Shown piece after piece: positions 8,957-17,769 of a stretch of 54,284 nt of DNA (position 1 is the stretch's first letter; the number at the start of each line of letters is the position of its first letter). The DNA lies in contig CAYPNT010000011.1 of assembly GCA_964412235.1 (NCBI GenBank), forward strand, positions 1 through 54,284, given 5' to 3'. Position numbers and translations under genes: made by a program. The DNA is from JAYZQT01 sp964412235. GTDB lineage: Bacteria; Pseudomonadota; Alphaproteobacteria; MPNO01; UBA830. The notes under the pieces were generated by a model. That model was not told the DNA's origin and made no database searches. It saw only the letters and a program-made list of their open reading frames with translations.

Positions 8957-9400
8957 ATGATTGTCATAGACGTAAAATGCTGCAGAGAGCACGTTTTCGA
9001 AGGCTGGTTTAAAGATAATGCTTCTTTTGACGAGCAAGTCGAAGCGGGTGCCATCTCGTGTCCAGAATGCGGAGATACAAAAGTTGAGCGCGCGCTTATG
9101 GCGCCGCGTCTTGGGGGTATGAGGAAGGCTAAAGAAATTGCCGCACCTAATGCAGCCATGTCCCCGAAAGATGCCAAACTAAACCAATATATCGAAGCCC
9201 TTCACGAGCTTAAGAAGCACGTCGAAGAAAATAGCGACTACGTTGGAGACAAATTCCCCGAAGAGGCCCGAAAAATTCATTATGGTGAAGCGGAGGCTCG
9301 CTCTATACATGGGGAGGCGACCAGCGAAGAAGCAGAGGAGCTTAACGAAGAAGGCGTTGATTTTCAGCGAATTCCGTGGCCAGGTAAATCCGACGCGTAA
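8957..9400 (+). CDS. DUF1178 family protein (zinc-ribbon, unknown function)
   Basis: This is a small conserved alphaproteobacterial protein of unknown function. The N-terminus has a zinc-ribbon look: CC at residues 8-9, then HVFEGWFKDNASFDEQ, then CPECG at 35-39. The C-terminal half carries the family hallmarks: a run of helix with LHELKKHVEENSDYVGD, FPEEARKIHYGEAEARSIHGEAT and a short acidic tail ending in a proline-containing segment. The length of 147 residues is typical. It lies between nit and ubiG as in related genomes. Zinc binding is inferred from the cysteines only. Confidence 0.88.
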   Translation: MIVIDVKCCREHVFEGWFKDNASFDEQVEAGAISCPECGDTKVERALMAPRLGGMRKAKEIAAPNAAMSPKDAKLNQYIEALHELKKHVEENSDYVGDKFPEEARKIHYGEAEARSIHGEATSEEAEELNEEGVDFQRIPWPGKSDA

Positions 9401-9416
9401 CGGGTCTGGTGGAAAC

Positions 9417-10157
9417 TTATTTTACACCTAAAATAACATAGTTTACCGACGTACTTTTTCGCAGGCTCCACGTATCTGTGAGAATGTTGTAATTGAATCC
9501 GCTTATGTCTTTGACAGTTATATTGTTCCGCCGCAGTGCGTGAAAAATCTCCGAGGGCCGCACAAACTTGCGCCAATCATGAGTACCTCTAGGCAGCCAT
9601 TGCATTACATATTCAGCTCCCACTATAGCCAGCGCAAATGATTTTGCTGTCCTATTTAGGGTTGCCAAAATTGTCACTCCATCTTTGGATGTTAGTGAGG
9701 CACAGGAATCAATAAAAAGGTTGATATCGTTTACATGTTCTACAACTTCTAAAGCGAGTACGACATCAAATGTTTTTTTAGAGGCAATTAATTCTTCAGG
9801 GGTGGTAGATATATAATCGATTTTTAGATCACCTGTTCTCGCGTGGTGAGCGGCCACTTCTATATTTTTAGATGATGCATCTATCCCTGTGACCAAAGCG
9901 CCCATTCTACAAAGTGGTTCTGTGATTAAACCGCCACCACAGCCTACATCCAGGATTTTGAGCCCATCTAAAGCTTTTAGCGATTGGTGGTCACGATCAA
10001 AATGTTTGCACAATTGGTCACGAATGTAAGTTAAGCGGATGGGATTAAATGTATGTAGTGGCTTAAATTTACCTTTTGGATTCCACCACTCGTTAGATAA
10101 ATTTGAAAATTGTTGAACCTGATCTGGGTCGATGGTTGTTTGGTTATTGGTGTTCAT
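9417..10157 (-). CDS. ubiG: Ubiquinone biosynthesis O-methyltransferase
   Basis: UbiG performs both O-methylations in ubiquinone synthesis. The N-terminal FSNLSNEWWNPKGKFKPLH is diagnostic of the family: it places the protein start and precedes the substrate cap. The SAM site is LKILDVGCGGGLITEPLCRMG with a following VTGID, and LEVVEHVND matches motif III of UbiG. The C-terminal half contains LPRGTHDWRKFVRPSE, also typical. At 246 residues it is full length. The ATG at 10157 heads a gene divergent from lysC, and the 163-bp gap between them should hold both promoters. The opposite orientation of ubiG and lysC is common in this lineage. Confidence 0.93.
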   Translation of the reverse strand: MNTNNQTTIDPDQVQQFSNLSNEWWNPKGKFKPLHTFNPIRLTYIRDQLCKHFDRDHQSLKALDGLKILDVGCGGGLITEPLCRMGALVTGIDASSKNIEVAAHHARTGDLKIDYISTTPEELIASKKTFDVVLALEVVEHVNDINLFIDSCASLTSKDGVTILATLNRTAKSFALAIVGAEYVMQWLPRGTHDWRKFVRPSEIFHALRRNNITVKDISGFNYNILTDTWSLRKSTSVNYVILGVK

Positions 10158-10320
10158 ACAGGTGACGTTACACTTGCTTGAGAAGATACATCCGAGTATG
10201 TATTCGCGCGCGCCGCTTGGGGTAAGTCAAGTCTTTTTGTATTTATCCATCGTTACTCATATTTCGGGCTTGCCCCCTCGTATGCGGTAGGACGTCTGTT
10301 TTGCTGATTGAAGGATCTCA

Positions 10321-11541
10321 ATGGCACGTATTGTGCAGAAGTTTGGTGGAACATCTGTAGCTGACCTTGCTCAAATCCAAAATGCAGCTGCGCGCGTTAA
10401 ACGCATGGTAGATACTGGAAATGAGGTCGCTGTTGTCGTTTCTGCTATGGCTGGTACTACTAATCAATTAGCTACCTGGACGCGGGAGATGGCCGCAATC
10501 CATGATGCACGAGAATACGATGTTGTAGTATCGGCCGGAGAACAAATTACAGTAGGGCTCATGGCCCTAGCCCTTCAAAATATTGGTGTTGATGCACGGT
10601 CCTGGTTGGGCTGGCAAATACCGCTATCCACTGACGACGTACACGGGCGAGCCCGAATCACAGAAGTTCAGACAGAGGAACTTGTTCGCCGGTTCAAATT
10701 GGGTCAGGTGCCTGTGGTGGCCGGTTTTCAGGGAGTCGGAACCGAAAACAGGATAACAACTTTGGGTCGCGGTGGGTCTGATACCTCTGCAGTAGCGCTT
10801 GCTGCCGCGCTTAAGGCCGACAGATGTGATATATTTACCGATGTTGAAGGAATTTTTACAAGTGATCCACGCATCGTTAATCGGGCTCAAAAACTAGATA
10901 AAGTTACATACGAAGAAATGTTAGAAATGGCGTCATTAGGCGCGAAGGTATTGCAAACCCGATCCGTTGAACTAGCTATGAACCACCGGGTTAGATTACA
11001 GGTAGTGTCATCTTTTATAGACACCCCTGGGACTCTCGTGGTTGATGAGGAAGAAATTGTGGAAAAGGAAATTGTAAGTGGCATAACGTACAGCCAAAAT
11101 GAAGCTAAAATCACTCTTGTTAGGGTACCCGATAATCCTGGAGTCGCAGCGGCAATCTTTGGATCTTTAGCTGATGCGAGTATTAACGTGGACATGATTG
11201 TGCAGAATGTTTCAGAGGACGGTCAGGCGACCGACTTAACTTTCACGGTCCCGACGGATGATTTTGAAAGAACTCTCGGTGTATTGGAGAATGTTAAAAA
11301 GAAGCTTGGTTTTGAGCGTGTGATAGGTGATCAAGAAGTGGTAAAGATATCGGTAGTAGGCGTGGGCATGCGTAGCCACGCTGGGGTAGCCGTGCGGATG
11401 TTTCAAGCCCTCGCGGATAAGGGGATTAACATACTGGTTATCTCTACATCGGAAATTAAAATTAGTGTGTTAGTCTCAGAAACTTATACAGAGCTTGCAT
11501 TGCGGTCATTACATACAGCGTACGGTTTGGATGCGGCATAA
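10321..11541 (+). CDS. lysC: Aspartate kinase
   Basis: This kinase phosphorylates aspartate, the first step towards lysine, threonine, methionine and diaminopimelate. The kinase domain starts at once with KFGGTSVAD (residues 6-14) and contains VVSAGEQ, GRGGSDTSAVALAAAL and FTDVEGIFTSDPRIV. Two ACT regulatory domains follow from about residue 265 (NPGVAAAIFGSLADASINVDMI, then VGMRSHAGVAVRMFQALADKGINI), so feedback inhibition by lysine and/or threonine is expected. AAGGA lies just before the ATG. A nitronate monooxygenase-like gene begins 11 bases after the stop and is probably cotranscribed. The ptsP gene that often follows lysC in this order is absent. Confidence 0.95.
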   Translation: MARIVQKFGGTSVADLAQIQNAAARVKRMVDTGNEVAVVVSAMAGTTNQLATWTREMAAIHDAREYDVVVSAGEQITVGLMALALQNIGVDARSWLGWQIPLSTDDVHGRARITEVQTEELVRRFKLGQVPVVAGFQGVGTENRITTLGRGGSDTSAVALAAALKADRCDIFTDVEGIFTSDPRIVNRAQKLDKVTYEEMLEMASLGAKVLQTRSVELAMNHRVRLQVVSSFIDTPGTLVVDEEEIVEKEIVSGITYSQNEAKITLVRVPDNPGVAAAIFGSLADASINVDMIVQNVSEDGQATDLTFTVPTDDFERTLGVLENVKKKLGFERVIGDQEVVKISVVGVGMRSHAGVAVRMFQALADKGINILVISTSEIKISVLVSETYTELALRSLHTAYGLDAA

Positions 11542-11552
11542 AATAGTATTGG

Positions 11553-12578
11553 ATGACGGCGATGGCCCTTCATGAACTTTGGGAACGGGGCTGCCAATTT
11601 CTAGGCACACAATATGCTATACTTGGGGGTGCCATGACCTGGGTATCGGAGCGAAATCTAGTGTCTTCGTTATCCAATGCTGGCGCGTTCGGTGTTCTAG
11701 CTTGTGGGTCAATGGATCCCAAGTTATTGGATGCAGAAATTTCCGCTACTGGACGAATGACTGATAAGCCCTTTGGTGTAAACCTGATAACAATGCACCC
11801 AGAATTGAAGCAACTCATAGATGTATGTATTGCTCGCAGGGTACAGCACATCATTTTAGCGGGCGGACTTCCGGGTTCTTCCGAAATCAAACAATCAAAA
11901 AGTGGGGGAGCAAAGGTGCTCTGTTTTGCGCCGACGCTTGGTGTGGCCAAACGTCTAATTAGGCAGGGAGTGGACGCTATTGTGATAGAGGGTGCAGAAG
12001 CAGGTGGGCACATAGGCCCAGTGTCAACTAGTGTTCTTGCCCAAGAGGTCTTGCCGCATATAGATGAAGTGCCCGTTTTTGTTGCGGGAGGGATTGGTAG
12101 GGGTGAAGCTATTGTCAGTTATCTCGAGATGGGTGCCTCTGGGTGCCAGCTTGGTACCCTCTTTGTATGTTCAAAAGAATCAGTTGCGCATGAAAAGTTT
12201 AAGAAAGCGTTTATCCAAGCATCGGCGCGTGATGCGCTTCCCTCGGTACAGTTGGACCCTCAATTTCCGGTTATACCAGTTCGAGCTCTACAAAATAACG
12301 CTACGAAGGAATTTCTTTCTGTCCAACGTGATGTGATAGCGTCCGTGCGTTGTGGAGAAATGGACCATGATGCGGCACAGCTGAAAATTGAGCATCATTG
12401 GGCGGGTGCACTGCGAAGGGCTGTAATCGATGGTGATGTGGAGGGTGGTTCATTAATGGCGGGCCAGAGTGTTGGAATGGTGAAGGACATAAAACCGATA
12501 GCTGATATAATAGCGCACTTGGTTGAAGAAGCGGCCAAAACACATTCGGAACGACAATACAACCGGATATCAAAATAA
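11553..12578 (+). CDS. Nitronate monooxygenase / NAD(P)H-dependent flavin oxidoreductase family
   Basis: This is an FMN-binding TIM-barrel enzyme. The family includes nitronate (2-nitropropane) monooxygenases and enoyl-ACP reductase-like flavoproteins. Visible features are YAILGGAMTWVSE (substrate/flavin loop), GAFGVLACG, PFGVNLI, the histidine in GAEAGGHIGP (His153) and the phosphate-binding VFVAGGIGRGEAI followed by GASGCQLGTLF. These are all family hallmarks. The start may be the ATG at 11553 or 11562; the first is closer to the lysC stop. It lies in an apparent operon with lysC. The true substrate is unknown, since many members have no proven nitronate activity. Confidence 0.82.
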   Translation: MTAMALHELWERGCQFLGTQYAILGGAMTWVSERNLVSSLSNAGAFGVLACGSMDPKLLDAEISATGRMTDKPFGVNLITMHPELKQLIDVCIARRVQHIILAGGLPGSSEIKQSKSGGAKVLCFAPTLGVAKRLIRQGVDAIVIEGAEAGGHIGPVSTSVLAQEVLPHIDEVPVFVAGGIGRGEAIVSYLEMGASGCQLGTLFVCSKESVAHEKFKKAFIQASARDALPSVQLDPQFPVIPVRALQNNATKEFLSVQRDVIASVRCGEMDHDAAQLKIEHHWAGALRRAVIDGDVEGGSLMAGQSVGMVKDIKPIADIIAHLVEEAAKTHSERQYNRISK

Positions 12579-12956
12579 TACTATCCGTCAGTCACATTTC
12601 ACCAAAATGACGAATTCTTATGTACTTTAGTATAGGAGTCCTAATAGCGGATTTAATCTATTGTAGTTAATGTTTTATACCAAGATTTTAGATTTCTTGC
12701 CGCGACCCTAGATATAACGCAATAAAAAATTGTTGTTCTAACGCAGTTTATTATTGATATGTCATTGTTTTATTTGGTATTTTTTTAAAAATAAGTCCAG
12801 GGAGACAACCAGGCGAGTTGGCCGGTAATAATGTGAACTTGTCTTGGAGATTGCGAACAGGTCAATTGTTTGCTGATACATAACACTTTGTTTTTGTAGG
12901 CGCTTTTATTGTGTAACTGTACGCGGGATTTATAGCGTTTTGGGAAAAACTGGGAC
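12579..12956. other. Gene-free, AT-rich gap upstream of the rodZ-like gene
   Basis: These 378 bases contain no open frame that looks coding on either strand. The left two thirds are very AT-rich, with runs of T and A near 12780-12790. I see no convincing terminator, RNA or repeat. It presumably contains the promoter of the rodZ-like gene. In related genomes this area often holds other backbone genes, so it may be a deletion scar. Confidence 0.4.
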
Positions 12957-14150
12957 ATGAACTCAAATTTGCCTGATGAAGACAACCATCCTAGCTTAGC
13001 TGAACTTGGTGCCATATTGCGTGCTAAGAGAGAACACCTTGGTTTCACGCTTGAGGCAGTTGCTGCTGATCTTAAAATTCGAAATTTTTACCTAAACGCT
13101 CTTGAAGAAGGACAGCTTTCACGCTTACCAGGTAGTACGTATGTCGCTGGATTTCTTAGAGTATATTCGGATTATCTTGGCTTTGACAGCGAGGAAATTG
13201 TCGGACGGTTTAAACTCGCTGGTGTTGCTATAAATGATAAAACTGATTTGCAATTACCCTCACCCGTGGAAGACGGCCTTTTACCTTCAGTGACTGTCTT
13301 TTTGGTTGGTGCGCTAATTTTGGTAGGTGCATACGGAGGCTGGTATCTGATTTCAGTGGATCGAAATAAAGTTGTGCAATTAGTTGTAGAACCACCTAAT
13401 CAAACGTCCTCTGTTATTAATTCTCCTAAAGTTAAACAAGGCGGAAATGCCACCTTTATGGGGCCAGCTAAACCTCGACCAACGTTATCCGAAGAAGGTC
13501 GGGTTCTACCAAAAAGAACGGAAAATACAGTGTCCGAAAATTTAGGGAAAAATCAGATGGCCCCTAGCTCGGTTTTGTCCACAGGAGCCTCGACTAGGTT
13601 GCGGACGCATGAAAGTTTAGCCACAAAGAAAAAAACCGTTTTGGTGCCATTAGAAAATAATAAAGAGGTATCTGTTAGTAATTTATCTGAAGAACCGAGG
13701 TCTTTACGAAACAAAACACAAACACCGCGGAACTTGGTTGAAAAACAGAAAACAACTAACCCAATTCTATCCGCACCGGCTTCCGTGGAAGCGGACACCT
13801 CCCAGACCCGCCACAACCAGAATTTGGGATCTGGGCGAGAAATTGACAAGTCAAATCCACAAACTGAAGATAATATTTCAACTGCTTCGGCCCGTATTGT
13901 GGTTCGGGCGACAGCCGACAGCTTTATTTCTGTGCGCACAGCGGAAAATAAGCCTTTGTTTTCTCAGTTGCTGCGCTCTGGTGACCTTTATGAGGTGCCG
14001 TCTGGTGCTGATTTTATTTTGGATACTGGAAATGCGGGAGGATTAGCAATTAGTATCGGGGATAAAAGTGTACCAACACTAGGTTTTCCAGGGCAAATAC
14101 GGCGTAATATTCCGTTAAACGCGAGGAAGTTATTGCGCGGTTCTAATTAG
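12957..14150 (+). CDS. RodZ-like helix-turn-helix membrane protein (DUF4115)
   Basis: This bitopic inner-membrane protein is expected to link the MreB cytoskeleton to cell-wall growth. The cytoplasmic N-terminus is a HTH_25 domain (about residues 15-85) with LGAILRAKREHLGFTLEAVA and YLNALEEGQLSRLPGSTYVAGFLRVY, the typical RodZ signature. One transmembrane helix follows (about 105-127). Next comes a long, low-complexity, Ser/Thr/Asn-rich periplasmic linker of some 190 residues. The C-terminal DUF4115 beta domain (about 315-390) contains RATADSFISVRT, LRSGDLYEVP and LDTGNAGGLAISI. The ATG has only a weak GGGA upstream. The position shortly before hisS matches other alphaproteobacteria, where ispG commonly lies between them; it does not here. 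Confidence 0.85.
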   Translation: MNSNLPDEDNHPSLAELGAILRAKREHLGFTLEAVAADLKIRNFYLNALEEGQLSRLPGSTYVAGFLRVYSDYLGFDSEEIVGRFKLAGVAINDKTDLQLPSPVEDGLLPSVTVFLVGALILVGAYGGWYLISVDRNKVVQLVVEPPNQTSSVINSPKVKQGGNATFMGPAKPRPTLSEEGRVLPKRTENTVSENLGKNQMAPSSVLSTGASTRLRTHESLATKKKTVLVPLENNKEVSVSNLSEEPRSLRNKTQTPRNLVEKQKTTNPILSAPASVEADTSQTRHNQNLGSGREIDKSNPQTEDNISTASARIVVRATADSFISVRTAENKPLFSQLLRSGDLYEVPSGADFILDTGNAGGLAISIGDKSVPTLGFPGQIRRNIPLNARKLLRGSN

Positions 14151-14178
14151 AGAAAAGATGGTTCCTTTAGTGATCGTC

Positions 14179-14242
14179 TAAAATAGGGTATAAACCGCCC
14201 AATTACTGTCATTTTTATGTTGGTACTCAGAAACCTATTTTA
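14179..14242 (+). repeat. 9-bp inverted repeat in the hisS leader
   Basis: TAAAATAGG (14179-14187) and its perfect complement CCTATTTTA (14234-14242) are separated by 46 bases. The right arm ends where the purine-rich stretch before the hisS ATG (14256) begins. If the arms pair in mRNA they could affect ribosome access. The AT-rich arms make chance a real alternative. Confidence 0.3.
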
Positions 14243-14255
14243 AAGAAATTCATCT

Positions 14256-15506
14256 ATGGCATCTCTTCAACCTGTTCGTGGTACTCATGATGTGCTTCCG
14301 GAGGAAGCACGAAATGCCCGTTACATCTATGAGATGGGTCGAAAGATTGCTGAGGATTACGGATACGATGAAGTAGCAACACCTATTCTTGAATTTACAG
14401 AGGTTTTTTCTCGGACTCTAGGTGAAACGTCCGACATTGTTACCAAGGAGATGTATACCTTTGTCGATAAAGGTGGGGACAGTATTACTTTGCGTCCAGA
14501 AGGCACTGCTGGTATTGCCCGCTTGCTTATTTCTTCGGGTCTGAGCCAGAAACTACCCCTCAAATACTTTTATTCTGGACCAATGTTTCGGTACGAACGG
14601 CCTCAAAAAGGAAGACTAAGACAATTTCATCAAGTGGGGGTAGAGCTACTGGGTGTTATGGAACCAATCGGGGATATTGAAGTCATATCACTTGGGGCGG
14701 CCTTTCTCGATAAGCTCGGTGTGAAAAAGAGTACACGCCTAGAAATAAACACCCTCGGCAACATTTCTAGTAGGATGGCGTACCGTGAAATTTTGCTGGA
14801 ATACTTTCGGGATCATCAAACTTTACTTTCCGTTGATAGTAAGGAGCGTTTAGAGAAAAATCCGTTAAGAATACTTGATTCAAAAAGTATGGAAGATCAA
14901 GAAATAATAGAAAAGGCACCGAAATTTGATGCATCTTTAGATGCTGAGTCGCAAGACTTTTTTTCGAGGGTTTGCTCCGGGTTGGACACATTAAAAATAG
15001 ATTGGCACCGAAACAATAGGCTCGTGCGGGGTTTGGATTATTATTGTCATACGGCTTTTGAGTTCACGACCGATTTGTTAGGTGCTCAAAGCGCTGTGCT
15101 TGCGGGTGGACGTTATGACGGGCTCATTGAACAAATGGGAGGTCCTGTGACCCCCGGGGTTGGGTGGGCGTCTGGTGTAGAGAGACTTTCTATGCTTGTA
15201 CAAGGAGTTCCCGAAAAACGCCGACCAATTTCAGTGGTTCCGTTGGGTGACAGGGCAGAAGAAAAATCCCTTGTACTTATAGAAAAGTTGCGGAGGGACG
15301 GATTTAGTATCGATATTGGCTACCGTGGCAAAGTTAAACAGCGCATGAAGCGGGCAAATAATATTAATGCATGTGCTGCTATCATTATTGGTGAAGAGGA
15401 ATTGGAGCGGGGCGCTGTAACTGTGAGAGACTTGGATTCGGGAAAACAGCAATTGGTTTCATTTGAAAACCTTCAACAATATATACAAGACTTCTACTTT
15501 AGGTGA
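14256..15506 (+). CDS. hisS: Histidyl-tRNA synthetase
   Basis: This class II aminoacyl-tRNA synthetase charges tRNA-His. The N-terminus starts with the diagnostic LQPVRGTHDVLP. Motif 2 is YFYSGPMFRYERPQKGRLRQ, with the ERPQ-G-RxRQFHQ signature. The histidine-binding segment VRGLDYYCHTAFEF and VLAGGRYDGL are present, and motif 3 is GVGWASGVERL. The anticodon-binding domain occupies about the last 95 residues, with motifs such as KQRMKRANNINACAAIIIGEEE. At 416 residues it is normal length. The gene starts at an ATG preceded by AAAGAAA. It is followed by prfA about 110 bases later, the usual order. Confidence 0.95.
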   Translation: MASLQPVRGTHDVLPEEARNARYIYEMGRKIAEDYGYDEVATPILEFTEVFSRTLGETSDIVTKEMYTFVDKGGDSITLRPEGTAGIARLLISSGLSQKLPLKYFYSGPMFRYERPQKGRLRQFHQVGVELLGVMEPIGDIEVISLGAAFLDKLGVKKSTRLEINTLGNISSRMAYREILLEYFRDHQTLLSVDSKERLEKNPLRILDSKSMEDQEIIEKAPKFDASLDAESQDFFSRVCSGLDTLKIDWHRNNRLVRGLDYYCHTAFEFTTDLLGAQSAVLAGGRYDGLIEQMGGPVTPGVGWASGVERLSMLVQGVPEKRRPISVVPLGDRAEEKSLVLIEKLRRDGFSIDIGYRGKVKQRMKRANNINACAAIIIGEEELERGAVTVRDLDSGKQQLVSFENLQQYIQDFYFR

Positions 15507-15530
15507 TTTTATGGATAAGTGGTTGACTGG

Positions 15531-15552
15531 CTATTTTCATATCCAATCAACC
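15531..15552 (+). other. Imperfect stem-loop after hisS
   Basis: GGTTGA-C-TGG pairs with CCA-A-TCAACC (six plus three base pairs with one C/A mismatch) around a 2-base inner gap and AT-rich loop just after the hisS stop. No U-tract follows, so it is not a typical intrinsic terminator. It may be a processing or 3'-stabilising structure between hisS and prfA. Confidence 0.3.
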
Positions 15553-15618
15553 CCGTATGTCGGTGGAGCGAACATCCCGGAGAGTGTTAGATAATGTTGA
15601 CGCCGAGGAGTTGATCGA

Positions 15619-16698
15619 TTGACGCTAGATGAAAAATTGAACCAGATTGTTTTGCGTTATCAAGAGCTCTCGGACTTAATGGCAAGCGGTGAAACTGTGG
15701 AGCCAGAAGAACGTGTTCGGATGTCTAAAGAGTTTGCGGAACTCGGGCCGGTTGTTTCCTCGATCGAAGACCTGCGGAAGACGCAAGCGGAGGCTCAAGA
15801 CCTTGCCGAGCTTATCGCAGATCCTGGGGAAGATCCCGAAGTAAAATCTCTCGCTCAGGAGGAATTCGAAAATTTAACAAAAACGATCCCAACGCTCGAA
15901 AGAAATGTACAGATATTACTTTTGCCGAAGGATGTTGCGGATAACAAAAATGCTATTCTTGAAATTCGCGCTGGCACGGGTGGAGAAGAAGCCGCACTTT
16001 TCGCATCCGATCTCCTACGTATGTATCAACGATATGCAGACAAGCATGGATGGAAATTTCAAATTATAAATGCCTCTGATACCGGCATAGGGGGTATTAA
16101 AGAAGCCGCAGTTGAAATCACGGGGAAAGGTGCGTTTTCTAAACTAAAATACGAATCGGGTGTACATCGTGTTCAACGTGTTCCGGAGACTGAATCGGGT
16201 GGTCGAATACACACATCTGCGGCTACAGTTGCGGTATTGCCGGAGGCTGAAGAAGTCGATGTCAATATTGTAGATAAGGATCTCCGGATTGATACATATC
16301 GAGCCCAAGGCGCCGGAGGACAGCATGTTAATACAACGGACAGTGCTGTTCGGATAACCCATTTACCTACCGGCATTGTTGTGCAGCAGCAGGATGAAAA
16401 ATCTCAACACAAGAACCGTGCCAAAGCCCTAAAGATATTGCGGGCGCGAATTTACGACGCTGAGCGGGAAGCCCAGGCATCTGCGCGTGCCGAGGACCGT
16501 CGCAGCCAAGTTGGTTCCGGTGATAGGTCTGAGAGGATTAGAACATATAACTTCCCTCAAGGCCGTGTATCCGATCACCGAATCAACCTTACAGTGCATA
16601 AACTGGATCGTGTTTTAGAAGGAGAGGCTTTGGATGAATTAGTCGATGCGTTGACCGCGGAAGACGAAGCGCAAAAATTAGCGGAGGTTTCGCTATGA
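15619..16698 (+). CDS. prfA: Peptide chain release factor 1
   Basis: RF1 recognises UAA and UAG stop codons and triggers peptide release. The catalytic GGQ is at residues 233-235 within RAQGAGGQHVNTTDSAVR. The stop-codon reading region shows VQRVPETESGGRIHTSA, i.e. the PxT tripeptide in the PET form often seen in alphaproteobacteria, which is RF1-like rather than the SPF of RF2. The acidic N-terminal helices and the C-terminal RSERIRTYNFPQGRVSDHRINLT complete a full-length 359-residue protein. The start is a TTG at 15619, supported by GAGGAG 8 bases upstream. It overlaps the next gene by four bases (ATGA), so it is translationally coupled to prmC, the enzyme that methylates its GGQ glutamine. 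Confidence 0.96.
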   Translation: MTLDEKLNQIVLRYQELSDLMASGETVEPEERVRMSKEFAELGPVVSSIEDLRKTQAEAQDLAELIADPGEDPEVKSLAQEEFENLTKTIPTLERNVQILLLPKDVADNKNAILEIRAGTGGEEAALFASDLLRMYQRYADKHGWKFQIINASDTGIGGIKEAAVEITGKGAFSKLKYESGVHRVQRVPETESGGRIHTSAATVAVLPEAEEVDVNIVDKDLRIDTYRAQGAGGQHVNTTDSAVRITHLPTGIVVQQQDEKSQHKNRAKALKILRARIYDAEREAQASARAEDRRSQVGSGDRSERIRTYNFPQGRVSDHRINLTVHKLDRVLEGEALDELVDALTAEDEAQKLAEVSL

Positions 16699-17552
16699 GG
16701 GGGATGATGCTTTTATCTGATCTAGTCCGCGATGCAGTAACTAAGTTAGAAGCCGCGGGGGTCCCAAATGCAAACCTTGATGCACGACTGATAGCTGCTC
16801 GAGCGTTGGGTGCGAACAGAGAGGATTTGCTGCGTCAACCTGAATTTTTGTTCAGTCCCAGTGCAGTTCAGGTGTTTAATAAAAATATTCGCCGCCGGGC
16901 TGATCGAGAGCCCGTATCCCGTATTTTTGGCCAGCGCGAATTTAGAAGTCTTGAATTTATCATTGATCCAAGCGTTCTAGACCCACGCCCAGACAGCGAG
17001 GTTGTTGTTGAAACCGCTGTCGATTTTGCTCAGCGTAGCAACGGCTCTGCCAGAATTTTAGATATTGGGACCGGGTCTGGCTGTCTTCTTTTGTCAATAC
17101 TTAATGTTTTACCCGACGCTTATGGTGTTGGAGTGGATCACGACAACGGTTCAGTAGCAAACGCCGCATCCAATGCGCGACGTTTAGGTTTTTCGGAGCG
17201 TTCCAAATTTATACAATCGGTGTGGACTGAAGGGGTAAATGAAAAATTTGATATTATTGTTTCGAACCCCCCTTACATTCGCACTCAAGATATAGAAAAC
17301 CTTGCTCCTGAAGTCACTTTTTATGACCCCCCGTCTGCTCTTGACGGGGGCCCAGATGGATTGAATGCTTACCGAGAGATTGCGAGGCGAATTTCAACAC
17401 TTATGTTTAACGGAAGTTTTGTTGTTGTTGAAATTGGTGTTAGTCAGAAAGAAAGTGTCGCAGGTATTTTTAACAATGCGTCATTTCAATTGCGTGAGGT
17501 TAGGAAGGATTTGGGCGGGCTCGATAGGTGTTTAGTGTTTTCAAAGCACTAA
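16695..17552 (+). CDS. prmC: Release factor glutamine methyltransferase
   Basis: PrmC methylates the side-chain nitrogen of the GGQ glutamine of release factors RF1 and RF2. The SAM-binding motif is ILDIGTGSGCLLLSIL, the diagnostic catalytic motif NPPY is at residues 191-194 (VSNPPYIRT), and ALDGGPDGLNAYREIA is a conserved C-terminal segment. The N-terminal five-helix domain contains DARLIAARALG and PVSRIFGQREFRSLEF. At 285 residues it is full length. It overlaps prfA by 4 bases. ATGs at 16704 and 16707 are alternative starts, but the overlap favours 16695. Confidence 0.95.
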   Translation: MRGMMLLSDLVRDAVTKLEAAGVPNANLDARLIAARALGANREDLLRQPEFLFSPSAVQVFNKNIRRRADREPVSRIFGQREFRSLEFIIDPSVLDPRPDSEVVVETAVDFAQRSNGSARILDIGTGSGCLLLSILNVLPDAYGVGVDHDNGSVANAASNARRLGFSERSKFIQSVWTEGVNEKFDIIVSNPPYIRTQDIENLAPEVTFYDPPSALDGGPDGLNAYREIARRISTLMFNGSFVVVEIGVSQKESVAGIFNNASFQLREVRKDLGGLDRCLVFSKH

Positions 17553-17607
17553 AACTTTCCAAAAACAGAGTAATAAAAAAAGCTTGGAAAGGGAATGAAT
17601 CGCGATT

Positions 17608-17663
17608 AGGGTGTCAACGAGCTAAAGTGACACTGACTGTCTACTTTAGCTCGTTGACACCCT
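17608..17663. repeat. Perfect 21-bp inverted repeat forming a long hairpin
   Basis: The arms 17608-17628 and 17643-17663 are exact reverse complements (21 bp). The 14-base spacer adds a further GACA/TGTC stem (17629-17632 with 17638-17641), leaving a five-base loop and one bulged T. In RNA this is a hairpin of about 25 bp between prmC and the DUF4167 gene. No U-run follows (GCAGTTTTAC). That is much longer than ordinary intrinsic terminators, so a mobile-repeat relic, a processing site or a strong transcript-end structure are all possible. I saw no other copy in the window. Confidence 0.8.
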
Positions 17664-17769
17664 GCAGTTTTACAGCAACCCTCTAATGTTGATGAGTGAT
17701 GGGTCGTATTTGTTAGATTTTTTGTCGCCGGGTAGAACATTATAAAGTTGAAGTGGAAAATGAGGCACA

